NCBI RefSeq assembly: GCF_025698545.1
Contig: NC_068565.1
Span: 310,001 to 374,000 of the forward strand
Length of the DNA: 64,000 bases
Origin: Gossypium raimondii
Taxonomy: Eukaryota; Streptophyta; Magnoliopsida; Malvales; Malvaceae
Direction: 5' to 3'
A model generated the notes under the pieces. The model was given only the letters and a program-made list of their open reading frames with translations, did no database searches and was not told where the DNA came from. A program made the translations under genes and the position numbers. Shown in pieces: positions 50,975 to 62,884 of the stretch (position 1 is its first letter; each line of letters begins with the position of its first letter).

Positions 50975-51167
50975 TTTCTTGTTTTGCAAAAAAAAATTGA
51001 GATATTTGTTCTAGTGCATTAATTATGTACTACCAATTTGCTCTTGTGATAAGTGAAATCAAATCAAATCAAAATCAACTTTTATTTTTATATTTATATG
51101 AACTGTGTTTTATTTTTCTAGTTCATACTTTATGCTAAGGTTTTCTTTACGTATAAGTATGGAATCC

Positions 51168-53500
51168 AAAGTCAAAATTGACGACAAAGATGTCATTATT
51201 ATTTGGCAACTTAAACATTAAATTTTCAATTTTGACAGAATTAGTTATTTGGTGTGTGGGCATATTTAATGGAATTTTGGACCTTTTCAATATACATTTT
51301 CGGGGTATGCAAAGTTCAAGCTTGGATTAAATTATGAAAAATGGCAAATTTATCATTTAACCCCACTTTATTTGCATTCTCAACAACTTCTATTAACCAA
51401 TATTGGCACCATATAAAAGCCTAAAATCTGGATTGATGATCGAACTGATCAGAACGGTTTGATGTTGGTCAACCATTAATTTTTTATCTCAATTTTCAAT
51501 TTTTTTATAGATTCCATGCAATTTCCTCAAAGACTGGTTCAATCTTGGACACAAGCAAAAAAGCTGAGGGCGTCTGATAGCGAAACCATTACTATAAATA
51601 TGGGCGAAGTTAGAAATATTTTGAGGGCGGAAGTAAGTTTTAAATTTTGATAAGAGCTAAAATTTAATTTCACCATTATATTAACTAAATTAAAATCATA
51701 TCATTTATGAGGGGGCAAAGTATAATTTTACATATATTATAATTACTATAAATACCCCTCATTATCCTCCATCAAAATATACTCTTCTACCTAACCAAAA
51801 CTCCGCCCAAATCTCCTTTCTAACTCAGATTTGTATCAACATAAATTAATAATAATATTTTAATAATTAAATATAAATAAATAAAAAAATATTTTTTATT
51901 ATTTAATTTGAATTTGATGTAGATCGATCAAGAGGTAAAAAATATCTCGTCCAAGCTCAAGATCAAATCCTGATGCTCTGCTTGCATTTTCACCGAAACT
52001 CAGATTTTTATTTTCCATGAATATTAGGAAGAGTCAATGTGGAGAGGGGCGCACATGGTTCGATATACCGCATATTGTGAGAGGTGGTTCAACGGACTAA
52101 ACCTAACACCACGCTTCTCGTTTCTTATTTGTGCACTTTTAGCCAAAATTTATAGCAAACCCTCCAATCACCAATAATTTCAATAACTTTGACTTCACGT
52201 TTATATACTACCAAAATTCTTACTTAGTTGTAGGGATAAAATTCGGATTGTGGATTCAGAGATTATTGTAAATTTGGATACTATTTACGATAGATTCAAA
52301 GCTGATGCATATATATACTTCATATATTCATTATTTAAATCCGCAATGTTTATTTGCATAATGGATGTAAATTTGGGTTCGGATGGTTGAAACTGTTGAT
52401 TAAAAAATACTTATAATTTTGGTTTTATATATACAAAAAGAATTTTAGCGGATTCAAATTTGGATTTTTTGGATTTTGATATCTAAAAAGTGTTCGGAAA
52501 TTTTGAAATCGATTTTGTTTGCAGATTCGAATATTCGATGGATAATGGTACTTAATTCGGATTTAGATAATAATATTTGGACAATTTGTGAATAATAAAT
52601 GGATTTGAATATTTAGACAGATTTACAATTTCAAATTTAAATAATTCAACAAATTCGGATATCCGATCCATGTCATTCCTAGTTAATTAAAGCAATAAGT
52701 AGGGATGATAATGGGTAGAATATAAGCAAAGACAAAGTTAGAAATTTAATATCAAGGATGGAATAAAATTATAAATATTTGAGAGACTAAAACTAATAAA
52801 TTTCTTTTAAAAGAACTTTAATGGAGTACCAATATTTTGAGGCTACACCTCGAGTGTAAGGATTTTTGTCCATCATGTTCTAAATCCTTTGACCCATAAT
52901 TGCTTTAATAAAATAAATCATTATAAGCATTGAACTTGGGATATCAAAATTTTCAAAGAAAATCTTTATTTTTAGCTTTACCCTGTGAATGTCTCATTAA
53001 AAACTTAAGCTTTATTTTCGAAAATCTATCGATTAAACCAAAAATATACAGTAAAGTCTAGCATTTAAAAAAAAAAAGTTACTAACTAAAATCTACAAAA
53101 TTAATAAAAAATCAATAAATTAGAGTTAAAGTTTTTGTCAATTATGTGCATGATTGGTTAGAGCACAATTTTGGCTTAATGTCGTGAAGCATGGGGACTG
53201 ACCCAAGTTTCTAGGGCTCATAATTGAGAGATTAGTTAAAGTCTCGATGCTTGATTTCATGTCCTAAATTTAGTAAGATGTGGAGCTTAATTTGCTGACA
53301 AATGTTGTCTTTTTTCACTTTTTTATTGCTACTTTAAGACAGTCAATGGTACCTAATTTTTTTGCATTACATTTCAAAAGAAGGGTCATCATGTAGGTCA
53401 TCATTTAGAATCAGTTGTGTTAGGTTCACAGATTTTCACCATGTGTTTTTGTTAAGTAATCTAATCACTTCATATAATTAATATTAAGTAATTTAATTTT
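51168..53500. other. Gene-free AT-rich stretch
   Basis: About 51160-51320 distantly resembles the outer 5' flank of the KCS A copies (it shares 'cattattatttggca' and 'aaacattaaatttt'). About 51590-51730 starts 'gggcgaagttagaaatat' and carries 'gagggggcaaagtataattt', words that recur inverted at 57900-57980, so a dispersed element. 52230-52680 is a drifting repeat of 'ggattcgaatattcggat'-like words. No coding sequence was seen. Confidence 0.4.
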
Positions 53501-53741
53501 GGGTAAATTACGGTAGAAGTCACCCGATTCTTTTTTTTGTCACCTAACTATGAAAAGTTACAAAATAACCACTTAACTATTCAATTTTGGTTTTTTTTTT
53601 TTTGGTTACCAGTTGGCTAATGTAAAAACAAAAACACCCAAAACTCCAAGATAATTAGGTGACCAAAAAAGACAAAATTAAATAATTGAGTGATCATCTT
53701 ATAACTTTTCATAATTAAGTGACTACTAATGTAGTGCACCC
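53501..53741. mobile_element. Short TIR element (241 bp) with approximate 9-bp target duplication
   Basis: Left end GGGTAAATTACGGTAG; right end, reverse-complemented, GGGTGCACTACATTAGT. 'cacctaactatgaaaagtta' is mirrored by 'taacttttcataattaagtg'. Flanks TTTAATTTT and TTTAATATT differ at one of nine positions. It resembles the 16856-17305 and 10417-10981 elements in inner words ('tcacctaa', 'agttacaaaa'). Confidence 0.6.
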
Positions 53742-54847
53742 TTTAATATTTATAAAGATTAAATTGCATATTTTAATGTTTGTTCGGTCAAGTGGTAAGG
53801 CGTTCGAATCTTGTCAATGGAGGAAACAACACTGAGAGAATTTGCTGCTCGAAATGAAATTTGACCCAACTTGATTCCAACTGATTTAGTAAGGCTCTTG
53901 GGGCATTTGCATATTTAACTACAACACATGAAATGTTATTAGTGAAACTCTAGTTGCAACTTAACTTGCATCTAGATGGTTATGTAATTTGTCATATTTG
54001 ATTGACATCTTTTGATCGAAAAATTCAGACTTTTTAATGTATATACTTGGAGAATTTTTAACAGCACTTTATTGAGTTAAGCGTGAAGAAAATCAGGTCA
54101 AATGATTCTTTGAAGACTTTTAATGTAATTGAGTTTGTTTTTTTGAAAAGATGTTTTTTAAGAAGATTACTCTTACGATATCTTGGTTATTTTGTTCCAT
54201 AGTGAAGAAATTAGTTTTACAAACTTTTAAGGCCAATTTAAGAAAAATATTAGTTTATTATTAAGCATGAGATTGAGAGCACTTGTTTGGAATTTTTTAG
54301 TGTATTATTACACTTTGCTTCCCCAAATGAAAAAAATTATGTTTAATTCCTTAAAAATGATGAAATTATAAATTAATATATCGTAAACTTATATTTTAAT
54401 CTCTCCAAAATTTTATAACTAAATTCCACTGTTAAAAAATGTATCCCCTAGATAAAAAGTTTCTGACCAATTTCTACATTCATATGCTCTCATATTATAT
54501 ATATATATACACATTTCCATTTTTGTTCTTTAGCATCCCATTTCGATGTAAGTTTATGCTTCTCCATTTTATTGTACATTCATTGTCAGATTATATCTGA
54601 TTCAATAATTGTTATTGTACTTCGGTTCTTCAATTATTCGGCCTTCAACTTCAGCATTATTGATCTATTGATTTTCTCAAAATAAAAACACTTCACACCC
54701 TACATAACTTTATATATATATATATTACAATAACATTCCTTCCTCAATTAAAAACAAAAACAAAAGAGGAAACAATGATCACCCATTAAGCTCTTCTTCC
54801 TCTTCCTAAATACATTTATGGCTATTCTTAAGTACTACAATTACTGC

Positions 54848-54871
54848 CACACACACACACACACACACACA
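54848..54871. repeat. (CA)12 microsatellite
   Basis: Uninterrupted CA dinucleotide run. Confidence 0.9.
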
Positions 54872-54990
54872 TACATATAAGGGTGAGATCCATGCAAGTC
54901 CACCATTTTTTCTTCTTCATTTGAGCTTTGGAATTTTTCATGCTGCATATTTTAAGAGAAAATCAACGTCAAAGGGATTAGTCATGTAAT

Positions 54991-55330
54991 AAGTTTGATT
55001 AAAATATGTCATAAGTCTTTATACTCTTTGAAAATTTAGATTTTAGTTTCTATACTTTCATTTTCACTAATTTATTCCTCGGATTTCAAAATCCAGATTC
55101 AATTGTTAACGATTAACACTATTAAATTTTTTGTTAAATTCAAGTTCATTATAACAACTTTTTTTAATTACATGTTACAGATGAGTATTTTTTATTTTAA
55201 AATATTGCACCAACAAATTTAACAAAAAAATTAATCTTGTTAATAGTTAGACCTGAATTTTAAATTTAAAAATAGAATAATTAAATTCTAAATTTTCAAA
55301 AATATATATAAGAACTTATGATAAATTAAA
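54991..55330. mobile_element. Miniature TIR element, GTTAAAATATG family (copy downstream of RADIALIS-like gene)
   Basis: Opens near 'gattaaaatatgtcataagt' and closes near 'acttatgataaattaaac'. The inside 'ccagattcaattgttaacg' is mirrored by 'gttaatagttagacctg'. Borders are approximate. Confidence 0.5.
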
Positions 55331-55633
55331 CTCTTTCAAGATGGCTCCATGCATTATAATTAATGATATTATCAAAACTTTGTAGGTTTAGGTTATATTT
55401 ACAAACCCGAGACATAATTCATTTGGTTCGTACAATCATATTTAAGAAGTAACAATTAAAAAAAATTTAAATTCCAATCAAATAAGATGACATAATACAA
55501 ATTAGGGTTAGTATTGATTTGTTAAAGAAATATATATAAAATTAGGGTTAGTTAGATCTCTAAGTTACTTAATAATCAACATCAGCTATCAAACACGAGA
55601 AAAAGTTCGGAATAACAAAGCTGAACATCGATA

Positions 55634-55894
55634 TCACCTCTCGGGTTTTTTACCTTGACGATTCCCGGTAACGGTCCAATAGTCGGGGAAAGGAACCCGA
55701 CCCGACTCGATGTGTCTAACATCTTCAAGAAGAAGCTCATAGTGCTTCTTCACTTCCTCAACAGTTTTCCCTCCCACAGCTTTAGCAACATTGTACCAAC
55801 GATCTGGTGTGTCCTTGTCGTAAACAGCTAAAGCCCTTTCGAAATCTTTGTTTTGCTTGGCTGTCCATGAAGCAGACATTGAATTCGATGACAT
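55634..55894 (-). CDS. RADIALIS-like single-repeat MYB/SANT protein
   Basis: 86 residues, close to the 80-100 of the RAD/RL/RSM family. The single SANT/MYB repeat spans about residues 8-62: [34 protein letters not shown], then [15 protein letters not shown], followed by the family-specific [11 protein letters not shown]. The regularly spaced aromatic residues Trp10, Trp33 and Tyr52 are present. RADIALIS-type proteins have no activation domain. They compete with DIVARICATA-type MYBs for DRIF partners, controlling floral asymmetry in Antirrhinum and fruit, seedling or light traits elsewhere. The start is the first ATG after a TATA box about 115 bases upstream. The end may differ: AAG|GTAAAA near codon 80 could be a donor, and family genes often have an intron there, so the last residues GKKPER are less certain. 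Confidence 0.9.
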   Translation of the reverse strand: MSSNSMSASWTAKQNKDFERALAVYDKDTPDRWYNVAKAVGGKTVEEVKKHYELLLEDVRHIESGRVPFPDYWTVTGNRQGKKPER

Positions 55895-56010
55895 TTTTTT
55901 TTCTTCTCTTGAGGCTAATTAAAATGTAATAATGTTAGCAGTTTCAAATTTTAAATAAAAATAAAATAAAAAAGAAGAAAATAATCAAAATTTGGAAATG
56001 ATGAAGAAGG

Positions 56011-56018
56011 ATATATAA
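56011..56018 (-). promoter_or_regulatory. TATA box of the RADIALIS-like gene
   Basis: Minus strand TTTATATAT, about 115-125 bases before the start codon. Confidence 0.55.
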
Positions 56019-56149
56019 AGAGGATGATGGTAATGAGCAAAAGCTTTGGCAATGGCGGCTCTTTATAAGCAAGAAGAGTAAGGGGAGTTAGGGGTGGTGG
56101 TGGGGTATACGACCAGTTGGCATACGATCTTCCAAAAACCATTGTAGAA

Positions 56150-57061
56150 TTTTTAATGATTTATTGGATTCTTTATTTTTCTAGGGGTTTGATTCTAATT
56201 AAAAGTTGTAAAAAAATGATAAATGTTGAAAATTTTAGAGGATTTTGATTAAAATTTGCAAAGCTTTTGTAGGTATTAATTAGAATTTTTAGCATGATAT
56301 ATAGCTCTTTTTACCTTCTGCCCCTACTCGGAAGTATATATATATATATGTTTCATATATATTTGAATTTGATGTGGATAGACTTATCAATTGGACAAAT
56401 TGAGTAGTTGTGAATCTTGCCAATTCATATTTTGAATATTTTTAGGATATTTTAATTCGGGATAATTTTGAGTTTAAGTCATTTATGGCTTAAATCATTT
56501 CAGTTTTGGGTTGTTTCGAGTTTTGGTCATTCGGATTTGAGGGTCAAGTTATTCATATTGGTTCATTATGGATTCAAATAATTTTAAGTTTCGATCATTT
56601 TGGGTTGCTTTGATTTTGAGTTACTTCAAGATTCAGATTTATACCAATTTAGGTTCGGGTTGAATGAGTTTAGATTATTGCCTTTTTATTATTAAATCAA
56701 ATTAAATCGGGTTTGAATCTTGATTCATTAAGTCAAATTTTCAGGTTTAGATGAGAATTGATAGACCTAGATGTGAGCCTATAAAGCATGGTTTCCAAAT
56801 ATAGTAAGTTATGTGACCATGTGAAATTTTTAAAAAATGTTTTTAAAAAATTAAAGATATTATTCTTAGAAAGGAAGGGTAGTGTTTCTTCAAAAGTATT
56901 TCTTTTTTAAAAAGGTAATATATATATATTTAAACTATTTTAAAAACATAAATAATCTCGTAAAAATATTTTTAAAAATAATTTTTAATTAAATTTGCAT
57001 CTAATTAATTCATGAGAGAAATTCAGTTAAAATTTGTTATTAATATAGATAAAAAGAATCT
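56150..57061. other. Upstream region of the RADIALIS-like gene and drifting repeat
   Basis: About 56440-56760 consists of loose iterations of words like 'ttttgggttgctttgatttt' and 'ggttcgggttgaa', similar in style to 3590-3770. No gene. Confidence 0.4.
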
Positions 57062-57197
57062 CATTATAGTTTCTGATAAAATTTATTATTTTTGACACAA
57101 TGTCTAACATTACCTATAATCCCTCCCTAACCCATAAATAAGAAGATAATGCGCGTCAGCACATTTGAACTCACATCTTTTTACATTGACAACAATT
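57062..57197 (-). mobile_element. tRNA-derived SINE copy 9
   Basis: Minus strand: GTGAGTTCAAATGTGC (B-box region), TTATCTTCTTATTTATGGG, and a 3' end AAACTATAATGAGATT. The A-box part is truncated. Confidence 0.5.
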
Positions 57198-57531
57198 TAA
57201 ATAAATTAAAATTTGAATTTTTTCGAACCAATTTCTAGATTAAAAAAAAGTGAGTATGTTGAATTATGAGATAGGGTAAAATAGTTCATTTTGTTTTCCT
57301 TGTGCTAAAAAGTCATGTGAATTGGTGAAGTGATTCATATGTTAGTAAAATGTAATGCTTGAAAAGCGCAAGCTGACTCCGCCAAAACAGGATATTCCCT
57401 TGTTTTCGCTAGAAATTGACATTGTTCACGTGCTCTTTTAACTATGATTTCCCCCCTACTTCCCTTTCCACCAATGGTATTTCATTTTACATGAATGAAG
57501 ATTGGATGTGAATATATATTTCGAGCTAAAG

Positions 57532-57540
<9 letters not shown>

Positions 57541-57572
<32 letters not shown>
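57541..57572. repeat. (AT)16 microsatellite
   Basis: Uninterrupted AT run preceded by an A run; shorter (TA)n runs occur at 8923-8936 and 9928-9944. Confidence 0.9.
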
Positions 57573-57576
<4 letters not shown>

Positions 57577-57579
57577 AGT

Positions 57580-60100
57580 TTAATTTAGGTTAAAATATGT
57601 TTTAGGAGGGCTGAAATTGAATTATAAATTTTTAAAAGGTAAAAATATAATTTTATCATTTTTGAAAAGGACTAAATATTTTATCACATATTGACTATGT
57701 GAACTGATCTTTAAGATTGGATTCGAGTTCCATTTCTATTTCCCCTCCATAGAGGCGGGGGCTTCTTCCAAAAATTGAAAATTTGTTTGTTTAGTCTCAG
57801 TTATAAATTAATATGTGATAAAATTATATTTTGACTTTTAAAAATAAAAAAAACTCAATTTAATCCCTTAAAATGGTGAAATTATAAATTAATAAATAAT
57901 AAATTTATGTTTTGACCCCTCAAAAATTTATAATAAAAATTCGACCCCTAAAAGAATTTCTAGATTCGTCCTGCCTCCATATGTTCTTGCTCAGCTCCTT
58001 GTATACTCTCAATCCCAGGTGAGGTCCATTCTCCAAACATAGACCAATAACTCTGAAAACATCAATTCTTCAAAGATGCTGAGATTCAAATACCATATAA
58101 ATTTTAATTGTAAAAATATATAAATATTCATATAAAATTATTTTTTAAACAGTAAAATTAATTATTTGAGTAGATCGGACTAAAACTTGACTCGGACTAT
58201 TAGAATTTTAAAAAAAAAGTCGAGCTTTGACTCGACCAATGAACACTATGGTGGGATGTTTTTGGATTATACTTTTCTACGTAGGGGAAAATTAGGTTGA
58301 TGTTAGTACAGTGTGTCGTCAACAACATTTCCAGGCATTTTCTAGCTGGCTTTCTTAATTTTTCTTGCCAAAGTTCAAACATATGTTGCCCACTTTTTCA
58401 TTTTACAATTTTGGAGCTTCTTACAATTTGTTCAAATGTTTGGTTTTTCCGGTAAACGGCTTTGTCTTAGCAACATTTCTTTGACCGGACATGTGTTACA
58501 AGTTTTTCGAGTAGATCTGATGAAGGAAACATGTTTATGATTTATTATTTTCGGGATTTATACATATACATCTTTGAAGAGATATCTTTGAAGTATTGTA
58601 TGTCCGAAACCTATAAGTGACTTATATATTGTAGAGCATGATTTATTATTTTCATGCGCCACCCTTGGTTTGACTAATGATGTGCTTCCACTTCGTTGAA
58701 TCCGATGCCTCTTTAGGCAACTTCATGCACTCGAGCTCTCTACAAAATTGAGAGACAAAACCTGTGATCGGAATAATACCGACCCATTGAGGGATCCATT
58801 GGCTCTAGATGAACGATACTTCAAAAAAATTTCCTGAAAGTATTGGAAAGCTCTCAATAAACCTAAAAATATTGATAATTTCAAAAATGATACACTCAAA
58901 ATACATCGGTGTTGACAAACATAAATATACATCGATATATATAGAGAGAGGGGGGGTTAACCATGTTTTTTAGTTTCATGTACATGCATGGTATGTGAAA
59001 TGACCCAAACTAAGGTTATTGGATCATATTAAACTTGTTTAAGGGCTAAAAGTATAAAAGTTCACTCGAAATTTGAGAGATTATATAAAAATATAAAGTT
59101 TGAAAAATAAAATTTCAGTAAAAAATACTTATTTAAAATTTGGGTCAATCTCAAGCTCTAAATTACAGCCCAAGCCCACCCAACTTGACTCGTTTTCAAA
59201 TTTATGATGTGTTATTTATTTTATTTGACATATTATGTAATATATATATATAAAAATACTATATTATAATGCAAATATTTTAAAATATACCTTATGTTGT
59301 GTATGTTTAGAATAATAAAAGAAAAAAATATAATGGTAGTAATATATATAATTACTAAATATTAAATAAAATAACTATATTTAAAAAAATAATAATATAG
59401 GCGAACTTAAATGAGTTTAAGTTAGCCATTTACAAATATAAATAAATTTAGACAAAATTCGATATCCATATTTCGGGCTAGAATGTGCTTGAACAACTAT
59501 ACATGATATTAATACCATTCATAGGCCTACCTCAAACTCGATCCAACCTAATCCATAAACATATGCAGTTCAAATAATCACACTTAGAATGATATTTAAT
59601 AGGGACAGATCTCAAAAATGCATATGAACTTTGGTTTAATGTGCAATTGTATACATGAATTTTAATTTAATGCAATTATACACGTGAAACTTTGATTGTG
59701 CTTCAAATGTATATATGAAACTTTAATTTTGATTCAATCATACGCATTTAAAAAAAATTAAATACATCAATTTATTTTATATTGGATAAATATAATTATC
59801 TCTGTATGCAATATATAAACATAAAATGATGCTATATCAATAATTGTGTTAATAATTTATGAGAATATGATCAAATCAAAATTTCATGTATAAAATTACA
59901 CAATTAAAATTTTTGTATACAATTACACGAAAAAGAAAAAAGAAAAAGTGAGAAACAAAGATAGGATGGATACGGCGCATGCTAAATTATTTGATGCTAT
60001 AAATTCGAAAATAGTTCCCAAAATGTGCATAACATGTTCAAAGTTGGCATCAAATAAATATAAACTCAAATACTACTATATAGGAGAAAGGGTGTCCATG
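57580..60100. other. Repeat-rich gene-free stretch
   Basis: 57900-57980 holds the inverted 'ctagattcgtcctgcc'/'gacccctaaaa' element end also seen at 51590. About 59600-59950 has iterations of 'gcaattgtatacatgaattt', 'acgtgaaactttgattgtg' and 'tatatgaaactttaatttt', with inverted counterparts near 59880-59935, so a degraded foldback element. No gene was seen. Confidence 0.4.
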
Positions 60101-60115
60101 ATTTGAGTACCTTAT

Positions 60116-60412
60116 TTGAGTACCCAATGCATGGGAATTGGTGCCCCAACACAGAATCAATGCCCCTTGTGCGCGACTGCTCCACGCCTCATCGGCGCCC
60201 CTGCCTCGCCCCGTCCTTCGCTTGCCCCTGCGCCACGATTTGGCACCCCAGCGCTGGTTGCAATATTTCGACTTAATTCTCCGTATTTTGTCCGAGTTTT
60301 GAGGGCGTTTTGGTCTTTTTCAAGCAAGCTTCTGTACGTTAATTTAGGTCGATTAGACAATGTAAATACTAGATTTTTAGAGGGAATTAGGACTTTTTTA
60401 GTTGTTTTCTAA
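60116..60412 (+). other. GC-rich repeat-like open stretch, not a recognised gene
   Basis: A short GC-rich island (about 60160-60260) within AT-rich DNA gives a 98-codon frame with an Ala/Pro-rich start and then NSPYFVRVLRAFWSFSSKLL. The opposite strand is also open. I suspect part of a dispersed retroelement and not a cellular gene, without direct proof. Confidence 0.25.
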
Positions 60413-61370
60413 CTTTATAATATTTCTCTTGTTCTGACGTACCAAGCATCTTAAAATGAAAAAATAAGGCACAAAAACTTAGCACAAGGCATATTAAGCA
60501 CATGTCACATATTTCAAATATGTTTGTATACACTTGCACCTATATACAACCCATATAAGCCTAGGACCACCTATTCACAATAAATTTATATTATAATGTA
60601 CACTATTTACACTATTTATTTTTGCTTTGTTAATTGGCTATCGTGATAGTAAAACTTGAAAATCACATTTTTAATCAACTTGAAATTTTCGAACAACTTT
60701 CAAACAATGAAACAAACTTGTTCAAGTGATCAAATGACCTTATTAACAAGGAAATCTAAAAATCAAAACTCAAAAGCTCATTTCTTTGAACTTATAATGG
60801 ATAAAAAAAAAAGAGTGTAGAAATATCATTTTAAAGCTCTTTGAACCATTTAGCGAAGTATTATAGCATGATTTAAGTATGTCTAAATGATTTCAATATC
60901 CATAAATCATCAAAACCAAATTTTGGTCATGTAAGCTCTAAGAGCCCAACAAACTGGCATTCAAAAACATTAAAATTCAAATTATTACAAGTTTTTCAAA
61001 TTTCTTTATCTAAGCACGCTTAAAACTAAAATCTCAAAACCTTCAAATCATTTTCTCAAATGTCACTTGCTTAAACAATTTTTTAAAATTCTTTTTGCAA
61101 AAATGATTTTCCAACAACAAAAATTATGAAGCTTTGTATGCTCCTAAGATGTGCAAGAATGCAATGTATTATAATAGGCATTCCTCCTTTAAACATCTTC
61201 AAGCATGATTATATTAAAACATGCTTAGAAACAACAAGTCGATAGGCAACCGATTAACACATAATTAATAAAGTGTAAGACTAAAGGTCATCCATCCTTC
61301 TTAGTATGTTTAGAGCATTTAAAATTTTGTGCTTTGCTCCTCATTGCTCCAACAAACCTGCAAGAGACAT

Positions 61371-62874
61371 TCACTTGGATTTAGGTACCCAAATTGCTTT
61401 GGATCCTTGAACATTAATCATTAAGCCTCATGTTTTTTTTAGAACCCATACTTGTTTAATTTATATTGAATTATTTTCTTTATTGGGCAAGTATGTAATG
61501 TATGACCATGGAAATGATAATGTTCACACTTTACCATTTTTGACGAGTTTTTAAAAATAAATTCTTTTTCTTTACTTAAGCTTTCAAGTTTCATTTTCAA
61601 TTTTAGATTTTCTTTTGCAAATGGAACACACTTAATTTTAAAAGCTTCTAAGTCATTTGTCAAATTTTCATTTTGGCTTTCAAAAACACCTTTAGTTTTC
61701 CAGATAAAATCATTTTCAACCTTGAGTTTAGAAATCATTTTCTTGTACTTGGAATTCATGGTCTCAAATTCCACAGCTAACTCATCAAAAACATTTTGTA
61801 GCACATTAAAAGTATAAGAATTAAAATCACATGAGTTAAAAGATACCTCGGGCTCTTCAAGAGCCATAAAGCGAAGGTTGTCAATGCCTTCATCATTGGA
61901 GTCATCATCATTAGAAGTGTCACTATTACTCCAAGTGGCTACCATGGCTTTCTTCTTTTTCTTTTGCTTCTTCTTCAAAGGACATACTTTTTTGACTCGG
62001 CTTCTTGCAAATATAACAAGCCATTTTTTTTCCTTTTTAAGCCTCTTACCTTTGTCCATCTTCGTAAACCTTTGAAATTCTTGGCAAGTATGATCACCTC
62101 TTCATCATCCTCGTCCTTATCATCTTCATCATTTCTTTCTTCATGGATGGATTACTTTAGTGCTACTCCTACTTCTCTTGGTTTTTTATGTTACAATTTC
62201 ATCTCATAGGTGAGGAGTGAGCCTATGAGTTCATCTAGGAAAAGCTTATCCAAGTCCTTTGATTCCTTAATATCTGTCACTTTAACATCCCATTCATTTG
62301 GTAGACTATTGAGCAATTCCTTCACCATTTTTTTGTTGGAATAAGCCTTCCCAAGTGCCTCCAACCCACTGATGATGTTGGTTAATATATCAAACATTTC
62401 TTTGATGCTCTCTCCTAACTTCCTCTTGAAAAGCTCATAGCCAAGTGTGAGTAGACCGACCTTGGATTCATTGACTTGGCTTGTTCTTTCATGAGTGGTG
62501 GCAAGCTAGTCCCAAACTTCCTTGGCACTTTAATATTGTGGCACTCTATTATACTCATTAGACCTTAATGCATAGAAGAGAGTATGCATGGTCTTGGCAT
62601 TGAGTTGAGCTTTATGCTTGTCACCTTCTTCCCACTCATCTCCGTTATCGGGCACCTTCAAGTCTCAATTTGAGATGATCCTCCATACATGATAGCTATT
62701 TGGTTGATTGGAGAGTTTTATCCTTGTCTTCCAATAAGTATAGAACTCTTTATTAAAGTAAGGAGATCTTACAATGAATTGGCCCTCTCCTAAGCTAGTT
62801 GAGCTGAAATAATGTGTCATTTTCAAACTTGATATTTGTGCCTTGAATCGTATTTTTGGTGGTGATACCTTCAA
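61371..62874 (-). pseudogene. Copia-type gag remnant with in-frame stops
   Basis: Three minus-strand open pieces form one gag-like polyprotein start. The N-terminal part (62874-62665) has PYFNKEFYTYWKTRIKLS, as in the leader domain of Copia gag. The middle (62397-62191) reads MFDILTNIISGLEALGKAYS and VKELLNSLPNEWDVKVT, a UBN2-type gag. The last part (62059-61439) has SNSDTSNDDDSNDEG, FMALEEPEV, a coiled-coil-like Lys/Glu/Leu-rich stretch, and a variant CCHC knuckle CEHYHFHGHTLHTCP. A recognisable IWVPKSK follows, ending at 61371. Two in-frame stops (near 62535 and 62510, around 'CQY*SAKEVWD*LA'-like sequence) and frame changes make it non-functional. Protease, integrase and RT/RNase H are absent. 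Confidence 0.8.
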
Positions 62875-62884
62875 TAGAGAGCTA

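Larger units (their letters stand above)
48522..51167. repeat. Right arm of the large inverted repeat, with insertions
   Basis: Reverse complement of 42764-44501 (anchors given there). This arm is about 900 bp longer because a SINE (50004-50155) and an RNase H-like fragment (50307-50974) lie inside it. It starts at the block-junction word 'gaagaacccgtagaatg', so it occupies the place where a third KCS block would begin. Confidence 0.75.

Noticed and set aside
53155-53240. tRNA-like words (TTGGTTAGAGCAC) suggesting a tRNA gene
   Set aside because: No acceptor-stem pairing, anticodon arm or correctly placed B box could be found; it is more likely SINE-derived.
53777-53830. tRNA-like stretch TCGGTCAAGTGGTAAGG followed at once by CGTTCGAATC
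   Set aside because: The A and B boxes are almost adjacent, with the anticodon arm missing; a truncated tRNA-derived sequence, not a gene.
55951-56142. Pro/Leu-rich minus-strand frame upstream of the RADIALIS-like gene
   Set aside because: It overlaps the TATA box and leader of that gene, has low-complexity composition, and matches no known product.
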